From contig DATMEP010000007.1 in assembly GCA_035556755.1 (NCBI GenBank), positions 1 to 41,463 of the forward strand: a stretch of 41,463 bases of DNA, written 5' to 3'. Position numbers and translations under genes: made by a program. This document shows positions 7,772 to 15,128 of this stretch, piece after piece; positions within the stretch are counted from its first letter, which is position 1, and every line of letters starts with the position of its first letter. The stretch is from VRUE01 sp035556755. GTDB taxonomy: Bacteria > Actinomycetota > Thermoleophilia > Solirubrobacterales > 70-9. The notes under the pieces were generated by a model, which saw only the letters and a list, made by a program, of their open reading frames with translations, did not search any database and had not been told where the DNA came from.

Positions 7772-8932
7772 CTAGGCCGCCTGTTTGGTGCCGGTATAGG
7801 TCCGCTTCGTCTCGGCCACCGCGTCCCGGTAGACGTCCTCCAAGGACCGCCCAGACGCGAGCGCGGCCCGAGCGCGCTGGGCACCGTTGCGGTCGGGGAG
7901 GTCCACGTCGATCCCGAGCTGGGCCCTGGCGGGCTGGGTCCAGGCGAGAACCTCCTCCAGCACAGCCCGCGCCTCGACGACCTTCCCCCCGCGGCGGAAA
8001 TCGATCAGCTTGCCGTCCATCCCGTGGCGGATCGCCCGCCACAGGTTCTCCTCGATCTCACGGTCGAGCAGCGGCGAGCCGGCGCCTTCGTAGCCGTGCT
8101 CGTCGTACTCGAGCGCGGCCTGGGCGATGCAGGCGGCGATCAGCCCGGCGAGGGCGAACGACTCGTCGCCGCGCGTCTGCGCGTCACAGATCCTCACCTC
8201 GACCGTGCCGAAGGCGTGGTGTGGGCGCACGCTCCACCAGAGTTGGGTCGACTCGACCGCGCTCCCGGTCCGCTCCAGCAGACCGACGAACTCGGCGTAG
8301 CGGTCCCAGTCGCGGAACGGGCTGGGTACGCCACAGCGGGGGAAGGTGCGGGTGAAGATCTCGGTGCGAACCGTGTGCAGACCGGTGTCGCGGCGATCGA
8401 GGAGGGGTGAGTTCGCGGATGCCGCGAGCAGCAGCGGCAGCAGCTCCCGCAGCCAGTCGCAGACGGCGATCGCCCGGTCGGCCCCGCGCACCCCGACGTG
8501 GACGTGGAGGCTCCAGGTGTTGTTGCGCTGTGCGACCCAGCCCAGTTCCTCTCTCAGCAGGTTGTAGTGCGGGGTGTCGATGATCCGCTGGTCGAGGTAG
8601 TTCGCCCAGGGATGGGTGCCCATCGCGCCCAGCGCCAAGTCCATCCCGTCGACCAGCTCGAAGAGACGGCGGCGGCGCTCGCGCTGCGCCTCGATGGCCT
8701 CGGCGAAGCTCTCCGCCCGCCCCGAGCGGATCTCGATCTCGGTGTCGATCAGCTCTCCAGCCGCCGACTCGGCCAGCAGATCGTCCTGCTGGCAGGCGGC
8801 GTAGACGTCCTCGAATCGGTGCTCCAGCTCCAGCGTGCCGGGGTCGAGGATCGCGAACTCCTCCTCCAGACCGATCGTGAAATCGGTGGAGCTCTCGAAT
8901 CTCTCCCTAGCGAGGTCGAGGTCCAGTGACAA
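7772..8932 (-). CDS. glutamate-cysteine ligase-like carboxylate-amine ligase (GCS2 / YbdK family)
   Basis: A 386-residue member of glutamate-cysteine ligase family 2. Members join a carboxylate, often glutamate, to an amine using ATP. Diagnostic features are FTIGLEEEFAILDP near residue 18 (metal-binding glutamates), IDTEIEIRSGRAESF, MGTHPWANY near 105, WSLHVHVGV near 140, and GTVEVRICDAQT near 235. Length fits YbdK-like enzymes. The start is TTG, six bases beyond the rex stop, with no clear Shine-Dalgarno, so it is likely translated by coupling at the end of the long minus-strand operon. Position after a glutaredoxin and Rex suggests a redox or thiol role, but YbdK-type enzymes often have only weak gamma-glutamylcysteine activity, so the product is uncertain. 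Confidence 0.88.
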   Translation of the reverse strand: MSLDLDLARERFESSTDFTIGLEEEFAILDPGTLELEHRFEDVYAACQQDDLLAESAAGELIDTEIEIRSGRAESFAEAIEAQRERRRRLFELVDGMDLALGAMGTHPWANYLDQRIIDTPHYNLLREELGWVAQRNNTWSLHVHVGVRGADRAIAVCDWLRELLPLLLAASANSPLLDRRDTGLHTVRTEIFTRTFPRCGVPSPFRDWDRYAEFVGLLERTGSAVESTQLWWSVRPHHAFGTVEVRICDAQTRGDESFALAGLIAACIAQAALEYDEHGYEGAGSPLLDREIEENLWRAIRHGMDGKLIDFRRGGKVVEARAVLEEVLAWTQPARAQLGIDVDLPDRNGAQRARAALASGRSLEDVYRDAVAETKRTYTGTKQAA

Positions 8933-8937
8933 CGGGA

Positions 8938-9609
8938 TCAGGTCAGGTAGAAGTAGAGCGCGTAGAGAAGGTCGACCGCGGGGCTGGAGGTGTGGACGGT
9001 CACCTCCGGCGGCACCTGGAGGAGCTGCTCGGAGTAGTTGAAGATTATCTTCACCCCGGCCTCGACCAAGCGGTCGGCGACGGCCTGAGCCGATCCGGCC
9101 GGGACGGCGAGAACGCCGACGACGATCTCCTGTTCGGCGACGACCGCCTCCAGCTCGCCGAAGTCGCGCACGCTGAGGCTGCCGACCTCTGTGCCGACCA
9201 CCTCGGGATCGATGTCGAACATCGCGACCACCTGGAAGCCGTGGTCGGCGAAGATGTCGGAGCTGGCGATCGCCTGGCCGAGGTTGCCGGCCCCGAAGAG
9301 GGCGATGTTGTGCTGACCGGAGGTGCGGAGGATCTTGCGGATCTCCGCCACCAGCGAGTCGACGTTGTAGCCGACGCCGCGCTTGCCGAACTTGCCGAAG
9401 CCGGAGAGGTCGCGGCGGATCTGGGTCGGGTTGATGTGGGTGTAGTCGGAGAGTTCCTGTGAGGAAATCGTCTCCCGGCCCATCTTGCGCGCTTGAGTGA
9501 GGACCTGCAGATAACGGGAGAGGCGCGCCGCCACGCCGAGCGAGAGCCGCTCGCCATCGGCGATCAGCCCGTTGGGCACCTCAAGATCCTCCACTGCCTG
9601 GTCGATCAT
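8938..9609 (-). CDS. rex: redox-sensing transcriptional repressor Rex
   Basis: A 223-residue homodimeric repressor that reads the NADH/NAD+ ratio. Residues about 15-90 form the winged helix, with AARLSRYLQVLTQARKMG, SSQELSDYTHINPTQIRRDL and FGKFGKRGVGYNV, all typical of Rex. A Rossmann fold follows, with the dinucleotide loop ALFGAGNLGQAI near 103 and the acidic residue of MFDIDPEVVG. The C-terminal swap helix ends DLLYALYFYL. In actinobacteria Rex represses respiratory and fermentation genes when NADH is high. Its ATG lies inside the end of the glutaredoxin gene (29-base overlap). I did not find a Rex operator of the TTGTGAA-type palindrome in the window, so its targets are probably elsewhere. 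Confidence 0.97.
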   Translation of the reverse strand: MIDQAVEDLEVPNGLIADGERLSLGVAARLSRYLQVLTQARKMGRETISSQELSDYTHINPTQIRRDLSGFGKFGKRGVGYNVDSLVAEIRKILRTSGQHNIALFGAGNLGQAIASSDIFADHGFQVVAMFDIDPEVVGTEVGSLSVRDFGELEAVVAEQEIVVGVLAVPAGSAQAVADRLVEAGVKIIFNYSEQLLQVPPEVTVHTSSPAVDLLYALYFYLT

Positions 9610-9859
9610 CGTCGGCCCCCACAGTATCGAGCCGCGCCCTGAGGCCGGCTTGATCGAGGACGAGCTCCGAGACCGGGACGCCGTCGACCTCGACCACGGG
9701 GATGCGCTCGAGCATCCGCTGCAGCAGCAGCTCGTCGCTCTCGATATCGACCTCGCGCAGCGTGAAACGGTAGCCCTCGCCGTGCAGGGCGACGATCGCC
9801 TCCAGCGCCTCCTCGCAGAGGTGGCAGCCGGGTCGTGAGTAGACGACGACCTCGCTCAC
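9581..9859 (-). CDS. glutaredoxin-like small redox protein
   Basis: A 92-residue thioredoxin-fold protein starting VSEVVVYSRPGCHLCEEAL, with the redox pair CHLC near residues 12-15. The cis-proline loop RIPVVEVDGVPV near 60-72 fits the glutaredoxin / DUF836 group. It likely reduces disulfides or serves as a small thiol carrier in the cytosol. I chose the GTG at 9859 because it overlaps the tsaD stop (GTGA) and gives the natural beta-strand start; an upstream extension in the same frame would only be antisense-like sequence within tsaD. Its 3' end overlaps rex by 29 bases. Glutaredoxin next to rex is common in actinobacteria, consistent with a shared redox theme. Confidence 0.88.
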   Translation of the reverse strand: MSEVVVYSRPGCHLCEEALEAIVALHGEGYRFTLREVDIESDELLLQRMLERIPVVEVDGVPVSELVLDQAGLRARLDTVGADDDRPGSGGS

Positions 9860-10872
9860 GCAGGAACCGGGGGGCGCCGGCTGGGAAAGGCGTCGTAAGA
9901 GAGGTACTCGGGGTAGGAAAGGCGCGGCGCGAAGCGGGCGGCAGATCCGATCATCGCGGCGTTGTCGGTGCAGAGCGACAGCGGCACCAGCTTCACTCGC
10001 ACGCCCTGCTCCTCGCAGAGCGCCGTGACCGCCTCGCGCAGGGGGCCGTTGGCGGCGACGCCCCCGCCCAGCGCCACCGCCTCCCACTCGCCCTTCTTCA
10101 ATGCCCGCTTCAGCTTCGCGGCCAGCTGCCCGACCGCCGCCGCCTGGAAGCTCGCCGCGAGGTCGGCGCGGCGCTCCGCCACCCCCTCCTCGCCGAGGTC
10201 GCGACAGAGGTAGACGAGCGCCGTCTTCAGGCCGCTGAAGCTGAAGTCGAGGCCGGGGTCGCGGGCCATCGCAACGGGCAGTTCGAACGCCTCGGGGTCG
10301 CCCTCCTCCGCCAGCCGCTGCAGAGCCGGGCCACCCGGATAACCCAGGCCGAGCAGCCGGGCCACCTTGTCGAAGGCCTCGCCCGCAGCGTCGTCGAGGG
10401 TCTGGCCCAGTACCTCGTGTCCCGCCCGCTCCCTGACGGCCGCCAGCAGGGTGTGGCCGCCGCTTGCGACCAGGCAGAGAAAGGGCGGATCGAGCGGCTC
10501 CGGCTCGAGGAAGTTGGCGGCGACGTGGCCCTGCAGGTGGTCGACCGGGATCAGCGGCAGCCGGCGTGGCGCCGCGATCGCCTTGGCGGTGCTGAGTCCG
10601 ACCAGCAGAGCCCCGATCAGCCCCGGACCGGCGGTGACGGCAACGGCCTCGATCTCCCCGAGCGATACCTCGGCCTCGACCAGCGCCGCCTCGACGACGG
10701 GGGTTGCCAGCTCGAGGTGGTGGCGCGAGGCGACCTCGGGAACGATGCCGCCGAACCCCGCGTGCGCCGCGGCCTGCGAGGAGATCACGTTGGAGCGGAT
10801 TCGCGCCCCCTCGACGACCGCCGCGCAGGTGTCGTCGCAGGACGTCTCGATCGCGAGGATCAATCCAGCCAC
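9856..10872 (-). CDS. tsaD: tRNA N6-adenosine threonylcarbamoyltransferase TsaD
   Basis: A 338-residue ASKHA-fold enzyme that transfers the threonylcarbamoyl group from its adenylate to A37 of ANN-decoding tRNAs. It shows ILAIETSCDDTCAAVV at the N terminus, the metal-binding HLQGHV near 112 in the segment PVDHLQGHVAANFLEPE, LVASGGHTLL near 133, GEAFDKVARLLGLGYPGG near 162, FSFSGLKTAL near 207, and ALGGGVAANGPLRE with CTDNAAMIG near the end. The start is GTG, 13 bases inside the rimI 3' end; its TGA overlaps the glutaredoxin GTG. With tsaE and tsaB it supplies most of the bacterial t6A machinery; the remaining partner tsaC/YwlC is not in the window. Confidence 0.97.
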   Translation of the reverse strand: MAGLILAIETSCDDTCAAVVEGARIRSNVISSQAAAHAGFGGIVPEVASRHHLELATPVVEAALVEAEVSLGEIEAVAVTAGPGLIGALLVGLSTAKAIAAPRRLPLIPVDHLQGHVAANFLEPEPLDPPFLCLVASGGHTLLAAVRERAGHEVLGQTLDDAAGEAFDKVARLLGLGYPGGPALQRLAEEGDPEAFELPVAMARDPGLDFSFSGLKTALVYLCRDLGEEGVAERRADLAASFQAAAVGQLAAKLKRALKKGEWEAVALGGGVAANGPLREAVTALCEEQGVRVKLVPLSLCTDNAAMIGSAARFAPRLSYPEYLSYDAFPSRRPPVPA

Positions 10873-11324
10873 ATGATCAGGGCGTCCTCGCCGTTGTCCT
10901 GGTAGTAGCGGGGACGGACGCCGGCAGAGCGGAAGCCGAGACGCTCGTACATCGCGATCGCCTCGCGGTTGGAGACCCGCACCTCGAGCGTGAAGGGGAG
11001 CGCGCCGCCCCCCTCCGCGAGCAAGCGCGAGATCAGCCGGCTCGCCACACCGCGGCGGCGCCGGTCCGGCGCGACGGCGACATTCATCAGGTGCCAGACG
11101 CGGTCGTAGCGGGAGCAGACCAGGTAGCCGAGAAGCTCGTCCGCCTCGGTCGCGGCCAGGCAGATCCCCGACGGCTTCGAGAGCTCCAGGACGAACATCG
11201 CCAGCGACCAGGGCGCCGGGAAGGAGCGCCGCTCGATCGAGATCACCGCCGGCAGGTCGCTGTAAGCGAGCCGCCGGACCTCGGTGGCTGCCTCACTCTG
11301 ATTTCTGTAGAGAGTCTCGCTCAC
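10860..11324 (-). CDS. rimI: ribosomal-protein-alanine N-acetyltransferase RimI-like
   Basis: A 154-residue GNAT acetyltransferase. It uses acetyl-CoA, with the pyrophosphate-binding segment VAVAPDRRRRGVASRLI near 75-92, preceded by WHLMNVAV, and the C-terminal EVRVSNREAIAMYERLGF motif characteristic of RimI. The usual substrate is the N-terminal amine of ribosomal protein S18, though actinobacterial members may be broader. I place the start at GTG 11324 (VSETLYRNQ), 32 bases inside the end of tsaB; sequence before it in the same frame is out-of-frame tsaB. Grouping of rimI between tsaB and tsaD is standard in bacteria. Confidence 0.93.
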   Translation of the reverse strand: MSETLYRNQSEAATEVRRLAYSDLPAVISIERRSFPAPWSLAMFVLELSKPSGICLAATEADELLGYLVCSRYDRVWHLMNVAVAPDRRRRGVASRLISRLLAEGGGALPFTLEVRVSNREAIAMYERLGFRSAGVRPRYYQDNGEDALIMWLD

Positions 11325-12006
11325 GCCACCGCTCCGCGTCGGGGGGTCGAAGGTAGATCGGGACGAGGGGGCCGGAACCGTCCCCGGGCGGGCCGGTCGC
11401 CGCGAGAGCGCAGATATGCCGGGCGGCGACCCGGTGCACGGGGTCGGCATCGCCCGGTATCTCGACACCGCGACTCGCCAACTGTTGGCGAAATCGTACC
11501 GCGCCCGAACCACCGGCCAGAGGCGGATCGGGCAGGGCGGCGACCCGCTCGGCCAGCTCCTCGGGGGGGCAGACCAGCGGCTCCCAGAGGCGCTCGCCGC
11601 CAGCCGCGTAGAGGGCCGCGAAAACCTCTCCGCGCCGCGCGTCGATCGCCGCCAGCCGCGCCGAATCGCCGGGGACCTCTCCCAGCGCCAGCCCGATCGC
11701 GTCAAGCGTGCAGACGCCGCTCACCGGCAGCCCGCGGCTGAGGCCGAGGCCACGCGCCGTCGCGACGCCGATCCGCAAGCCGGTGAAGGTCCCCGGCCCG
11801 AGGCCGACCGCAAGCCGCTCGACCGTGTCCCAACCGCCCGCCGCAGCGACAGCGCTCTCGACCTGCTCGAGCAGCGCGGCGGTATGCAGCGGCACCTCCC
11901 GGTCGGAGGGGCCGAGCAGCGACTCGAAGACGACCTCGCCGTCGCGCCAGGCGCAAACGGCGGTGTCGGCGGTCGCGGTGTCGAAGCCGACCAGCGCCAG
12001 GCTCAA
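11293..12006 (-). CDS. tsaB: tRNA t6A biosynthesis protein TsaB
   Basis: A 237-residue ASKHA-fold scaffold protein that pairs with TsaD and binds TsaE in t6A synthesis. Evidence: SLALVGFDTATADTAV at the N terminus, the family signature VGLGPGTFTGLRIGVATARG near 70-90, and AAIDARRGEVFAALY near 120. It lacks the metal-binding histidines of TsaD, as expected. The start is a TTG at 12006 that overlaps the stop of the upstream secreted protein (TTGA). The protein is typical in length. The neighbouring rimI and tsaD confirm the assignment. Confidence 0.94.
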   Translation of the reverse strand: MSLALVGFDTATADTAVCAWRDGEVVFESLLGPSDREVPLHTAALLEQVESAVAAAGGWDTVERLAVGLGPGTFTGLRIGVATARGLGLSRGLPVSGVCTLDAIGLALGEVPGDSARLAAIDARRGEVFAALYAAGGERLWEPLVCPPEELAERVAALPDPPLAGGSGAVRFRQQLASRGVEIPGDADPVHRVAARHICALAATGPPGDGSGPLVPIYLRPPDAERWRERDSLQKSE

Positions 12007-12377
12007 CCCGGGACTACGAAGCTGAAGACTCCCACCCTTTTGCCTTTGACGAACCAGCTCACCTGGTGTTCGCCGGGGATGTTGGTGGTGATCTTGTTGA
12101 CGTAGAGCGTGCCCCGCACCGCTTCCTGCTCGGGCGCGCAGAGGTTTTTTTTGGTCGGGAAGCGGACGCAGACCGTGTAGAAGACGTCGGCTCTGTTGCT
12201 GCGGAAGAAGGCACCCTTTTTCCTCGGCTTTTGGCAGAGGTGCGACGGTTTCGCTTTCTGAGAGAGCCCGCAGGCGACGTAGTGCCTGAACGCGGCCGCG
12301 TCGGCGGAGGCGGGTACGGCGCTCCCGAAAAGCGCTACCACCAAGCCCAGGGCCGCCAGCCTTTTCGCTGCTCTCAT
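12003..12377 (-). CDS. small secreted four-cysteine protein, function unknown
   Basis: A 124-residue protein with a good signal peptide: MRAAKRLAALGLVVALFGS, cleavage expected near PASADA. The mature part of about 95 residues is basic and has four cysteines (VACGLS, HLCQKP, YTVCVRF, NLCAPEQ), which could form two disulfides outside the cell, and ends in a beta-rich stretch (KITTNIPGEHQVSWFVKGK). ATG 12377 is preceded by an excellent GGAGGAAG site, so this gene initiates independently. It sits between tsaE and tsaB and is base-wise richer in A/T runs than its neighbours. I do not recognise the family. Its position in a tRNA-modification operon looks accidental rather than functional; it may only use the operon promoter. 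Confidence 0.75.
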   Translation of the reverse strand: MRAAKRLAALGLVVALFGSAVPASADAAAFRHYVACGLSQKAKPSHLCQKPRKKGAFFRSNRADVFYTVCVRFPTKKNLCAPEQEAVRGTLYVNKITTNIPGEHQVSWFVKGKRVGVFSFVVPG

Positions 12378-12411
12378 TCGGCGCTTCCTCCTTCGATTCG
12401 CGTGACCGGGC

Positions 12412-12429
12412 GATGCTACACGCAGCATC
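12412..12429. repeat. small inverted repeat between tsaE and the secreted-protein gene
   Basis: GATGCT and AGCATC are separated by six bases, a short stem-loop in the 65-base gap. There is no T-tract on the minus strand, so a terminator is doubtful; an operator or processing site is equally possible. Confidence 0.25.
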
Positions 12430-12442
12430 CACCCCAACACGG

Positions 12443-12886
12443 CTAGCGGCGGCGCGATGCGGCTCCGACCTCGACCCGGCGCCTGTCGCCTCCGGCGTGG
12501 CTGAGCCGGACGTCGAGAACCTTGCGCCCACCCAACTCCGGCTCCGCCACCGCCGGCCACTCGACGAAGGCGACCGAGCCAGCGTCGAGATAATCGTCGA
12601 GCAGGGCCGGTTCCTCTCCCCCGAGGCCGCCCAGCCGGTAGAGGTCGAGGTGTGAGACGGGAACGCGGCCGCGGTAGCGCTGGCCGATGGTGAAGGTGGG
12701 CGAGGTGACCGGCTCCTCGACCCCCAGGGCCCGGCAGGCACCGCGGATCAGGGTCGTCTTCCCCGCTCCGACGTCGCCGCTGACGACGACCACGTCGCCG
12801 GGTCGCAGATCGGCTGCGATGCGGGCGCCGAGGGCTTCGGTCTCCGCCGCCGACGCGGTCTCGACCGTCTCCGCCGCGCGGCTCAA
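12443..12886 (-). CDS. tsaE: tRNA t6A biosynthesis ATPase TsaE
   Basis: A 147-residue P-loop ATPase that drives turnover of the TsaB-TsaD complex. The Walker A motif is GDVGAGKTTLIRG near 37-49; PVTSPTFTIGQRY near 60 is the TsaE switch-like segment, HLDLYRLGG near 78 and FVEWPAVAEP near 110 complete the family pattern. The C-terminal strand region is VLDVRLSHAGGDRR. The start is TTG, overlapping the stop of the glycosylase gene (TTGA). Length is normal. Confidence 0.94.
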   Translation of the reverse strand: MSRAAETVETASAAETEALGARIAADLRPGDVVVVSGDVGAGKTTLIRGACRALGVEEPVTSPTFTIGQRYRGRVPVSHLDLYRLGGLGGEEPALLDDYLDAGSVAFVEWPAVAEPELGGRKVLDVRLSHAGGDRRRVEVGAASRRR

Positions 12887-13566
12887 CCGAAGAAATCGAG
12901 CTGGTCGTCGGCCGGCCGCGGCGGCGCGGGCACCGGCTCCTCCTCGATCTCCTCCTCCGGCACCGCCGTACCCCCGGGGGCCGGGCCGGCGAGCAACTCT
13001 GAGATCCGTCCGAAGTCGGCGCGCAGCGTCTCCTTCATCGCCGGCGTGCGCAGTGCCGCCGCCGGGTGGAGGAGCGGCAGCAGGAAGACGGTGCGCCCGC
13101 CCAGCTCGTGCACCTGCGGCGTCCCGCGCACGCGGGTGATCCCGGCCGGGTTGCCGCTCAGCAGCTTGGTGGCGAAGTTACCCAGCGTGCAGACGACCTT
13201 CGGCTCGATCAGCCGCACCTGCTCGAACAGGTAGGGACGGCAGGCCTCGATCTCAAGCGGCTGCGGGTCACGGTTGCCCGGCGGGCGGCTCTTCAGCACA
13301 TTGGCGATGAAGACCTCCTCGCGTGAGAGCCCGATCTCTTCCAGCAGCTGGTTGAGGAGCTGGCCGGCGCGGCCGACGAACGGCAGGCCCTGCCGGTCCT
13401 CTTCGGCCCCCGGCGCCTCGCCGACGAACATCAGCTCGGCATCCGCGTCGCCGGCGCCGAAGACCGTCTTGGTGCGCGTCTCGTGCAGGGGGCATTTGGT
13501 GCACGCCTGGACCTCCTGGAAGAGATCGACCAGCTCGGCGCGGCGCTCCCCTGCGGAGAGGCTCAT
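12883..13566 (-). CDS. family 4 uracil-DNA glycosylase (iron-sulfur type)
   Basis: A 227-residue DNA repair enzyme that removes uracil arising from cytosine deamination. Four cysteines that ligate a 4Fe-4S cluster are visible (CTKCPLH near 22-25, then IEACRPYL and VVCTLGN). Catalytic motif GEAPGAEEDRQGLPFVGRAG lies near 50-70 and the minor-groove loop LLHPAAALR near 172-180. The tail from about 195 is acidic and Pro-rich and ends DDQLDFFG, resembling a partner-binding peptide such as a sliding-clamp motif; that is inference. The start ATG at 13566 follows GGAGG and overlaps the stop of the zinc-ribbon gene (ATGA). Confidence 0.94.
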   Translation of the reverse strand: MSLSAGERRAELVDLFQEVQACTKCPLHETRTKTVFGAGDADAELMFVGEAPGAEEDRQGLPFVGRAGQLLNQLLEEIGLSREEVFIANVLKSRPPGNRDPQPLEIEACRPYLFEQVRLIEPKVVCTLGNFATKLLSGNPAGITRVRGTPQVHELGGRTVFLLPLLHPAAALRTPAMKETLRADFGRISELLAGPAPGGTAVPEEEIEEEPVPAPPRPADDQLDFFG

Positions 13567-13769
13567 CTCGCCTCCCGCTCGCGACGCCTGGCTTCGTCCG
13601 AGCGCACCCGCGCACCGCGCGGCTGGCGTCCGGGAGGAGAGACGTTCGAGAGCAACCGGTGGGTGCGATCGGACCCGCAAGCGGGACAGACGAGGCTCGC
13701 GGTACCCACAGGCGCCAGCTCCTCGAAACGCCGCCCGCACCCCTCGCACTCGAACTCGTAGATAGGCAC
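13563..13769 (-). CDS. FmdB-type zinc-ribbon regulatory protein
   Basis: A 68-residue protein starting VPIYEFECEGCGRRFEELA with a second pair CPACG near residue 30. Two CxxC pairs form a small zinc ribbon of the FmdB/CxxC family. The C-terminal half is basic and probably disordered. The start is GTG, typical of this family's (M/V)PxYEF opening. Its TGA overlaps the ATG of the uracil glycosylase gene. FmdB-like proteins are presumed regulators, but no target is established; close coupling to the glycosylase is the main clue here. Confidence 0.85.
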   Translation of the reverse strand: MPIYEFECEGCGRRFEELAPVGTASLVCPACGSDRTHRLLSNVSPPGRQPRGARVRSDEARRREREAR

Positions 13770-13794
13770 GCCGCGCGAATGGTACGCGCCGTGG

Positions 13795-14730
13795 CTAGGG
13801 CAGCGGCTCCCAGTCCCAGGCTTTCGGAGACGCCAGGCTCTCCTGGTCGAGGTATCTCCTGAACTCGGCCAGCTCGGCCGGCTCGACCCCGTAGACGTGG
13901 TCGGGTTCGGGAAAGTGGCCTGAGCGGACCTCCTCGACATAGCTCCGCACCCCTCCCACCATCTCCTCGTGGACGTCGGCGTAGCGCTTGACGAATTTGG
14001 CCATGCGGCCGGTGGTGATGCCGAGCAGGTCGTGGAATACCAGCACCTGGCCCGAGGTCGCCGGGCCGGCTCCGATGCCGATCGTCGGCACCTCCAGCTT
14101 CTCCACGATCGCTTCGGTGATCGCCGCCGGGACCGCCTCGAAGACGATCGCGAAGCAGCCGACCGCCTGCAGCGCCAGCGCGTCCTCGCAGAGCTTGATC
14201 GCGCCCTGGGCGGTCTTGCCCTGGGCTTTGTAGCCGCCGAGGGCGGTGGCGGTCTGCGGGGTGAGGCCGACGTGGCCCATCACCGGGATGCCGGAGCGGA
14301 CGATCGCCCGCGCCCGCTCGACCGAGATCCCCCCCGCCTCGAGCTTGACGGTCTGGCAACCGGTCTCCTTGACCAGGCGCTGGGCGTTCTGGACCGCCAG
14401 CTCGTTGCTCGCCTCGTAGCTGCCCATCGGCATGTCGCCGACCATCAGCGGCGTCTCCAGGCCGCGACGGACGGCTTTGCCGAGGACGATCATCTCGTCC
14501 ATCGAGACCGGCTCGGTGCCCTTGTACCCGAGCACGACCATCGCCGCCGAGTCGCCGACGAGGACGATGTCGACGCCCGCCTCCTCGGCGACGGTCGCCG
14601 AGGGGTAGTCGTAGGCGGTGACCATCGCGATCGGCTCCCCGGCCGCCTTCATCTCCGCCAAGCGGGGCAGGGTGACCGGCTGGCGACCCGAAGGGGGCGG
14701 CGCGGTGTGGGATCGTCCGCCGGAGCTCAT
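13795..14730 (-). CDS. panB: ketopantoate hydroxymethyltransferase PanB
   Basis: A 311-residue TIM-barrel enzyme that transfers a hydroxymethyl group from methylene-tetrahydrofolate to 2-oxoisovalerate, giving ketopantoate for pantothenate and coenzyme A. Motifs: MVTAYDYPSATVAEEAG near 40, VGDSAAMVVLGY near 63 (magnesium ligand), GDMPMGSYEAS near 102, KLEAGG near 135, and VMGHVGLTPQ near 157. There is an N-terminal extension of about 22 residues rich in Ser/Gly/Pro. ATG 14730 overlaps the panD stop (ATGA). It forms a panC-panD-panB block; the ketopantoate reductase panE is not here. Confidence 0.97.
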   Translation of the reverse strand: MSSGGRSHTAPPPSGRQPVTLPRLAEMKAAGEPIAMVTAYDYPSATVAEEAGVDIVLVGDSAAMVVLGYKGTEPVSMDEMIVLGKAVRRGLETPLMVGDMPMGSYEASNELAVQNAQRLVKETGCQTVKLEAGGISVERARAIVRSGIPVMGHVGLTPQTATALGGYKAQGKTAQGAIKLCEDALALQAVGCFAIVFEAVPAAITEAIVEKLEVPTIGIGAGPATSGQVLVFHDLLGITTGRMAKFVKRYADVHEEMVGGVRSYVEEVRSGHFPEPDHVYGVEPAELAEFRRYLDQESLASPKAWDWEPLP

Positions 14731-15128
14731 GAGAGGACCTCGGACTCCGCCGTGAGCAGCACCTCGGGGTGGCTGTCGACCGCGGTGATCGAGTTGTCCT
14801 CGCCGACGTGGACGACGACCGGCGAGTAGGACTCGAGGTCGCTCTCGTCGTAGGCGCCGAAGGAGGCGACGATGATCTTGTGGCCTGGCCGGGTCAGGTG
14901 GGCGGCGGCGCCGTTGACCTGCATCGTGCCCGAGCCGGGCTCGCCGTCGATCACGTAGGTGACGAAGCGGGCGCCGTTGTCGATGTCCCAGACGTGGACC
15001 TGCTCGTTGGTGATCAGGTCCGCGCTGGCCATCAGCTCGGTGTCGATCGTGATGCTGCCGATGTAGTCGACGTCGCAATCGGTCACCGTCGCCCGGTGGA
15101 TCTTGGACTTCAGCATCTGCCTCTGCAT
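14727..15128 (-). CDS. panD: aspartate 1-decarboxylase proenzyme PanD
   Basis: A 133-residue pyruvoyl enzyme that makes beta-alanine from aspartate. The self-cleavage site Gly-Ser is in YIGSITID near residues 27-28, which generates the pyruvoyl group. Conserved parts include MLKSKIHRATVTDCDVDY, NEQVHVWDIDNG and NGAAAHLTRPGHKIIVASF. I start at ATG 15128, whose first base is the last base of the panC stop (TGATG); an internal ATG four codons later, after AGAGGCAG, is an alternative, but the longer form matches the usual N terminus. Confidence 0.97.
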   Translation of the reverse strand: MQRQMLKSKIHRATVTDCDVDYIGSITIDTELMASADLITNEQVHVWDIDNGARFVTYVIDGEPGSGTMQVNGAAAHLTRPGHKIIVASFGAYDESDLESYSPVVVHVGEDNSITAVDSHPEVLLTAESEVLS

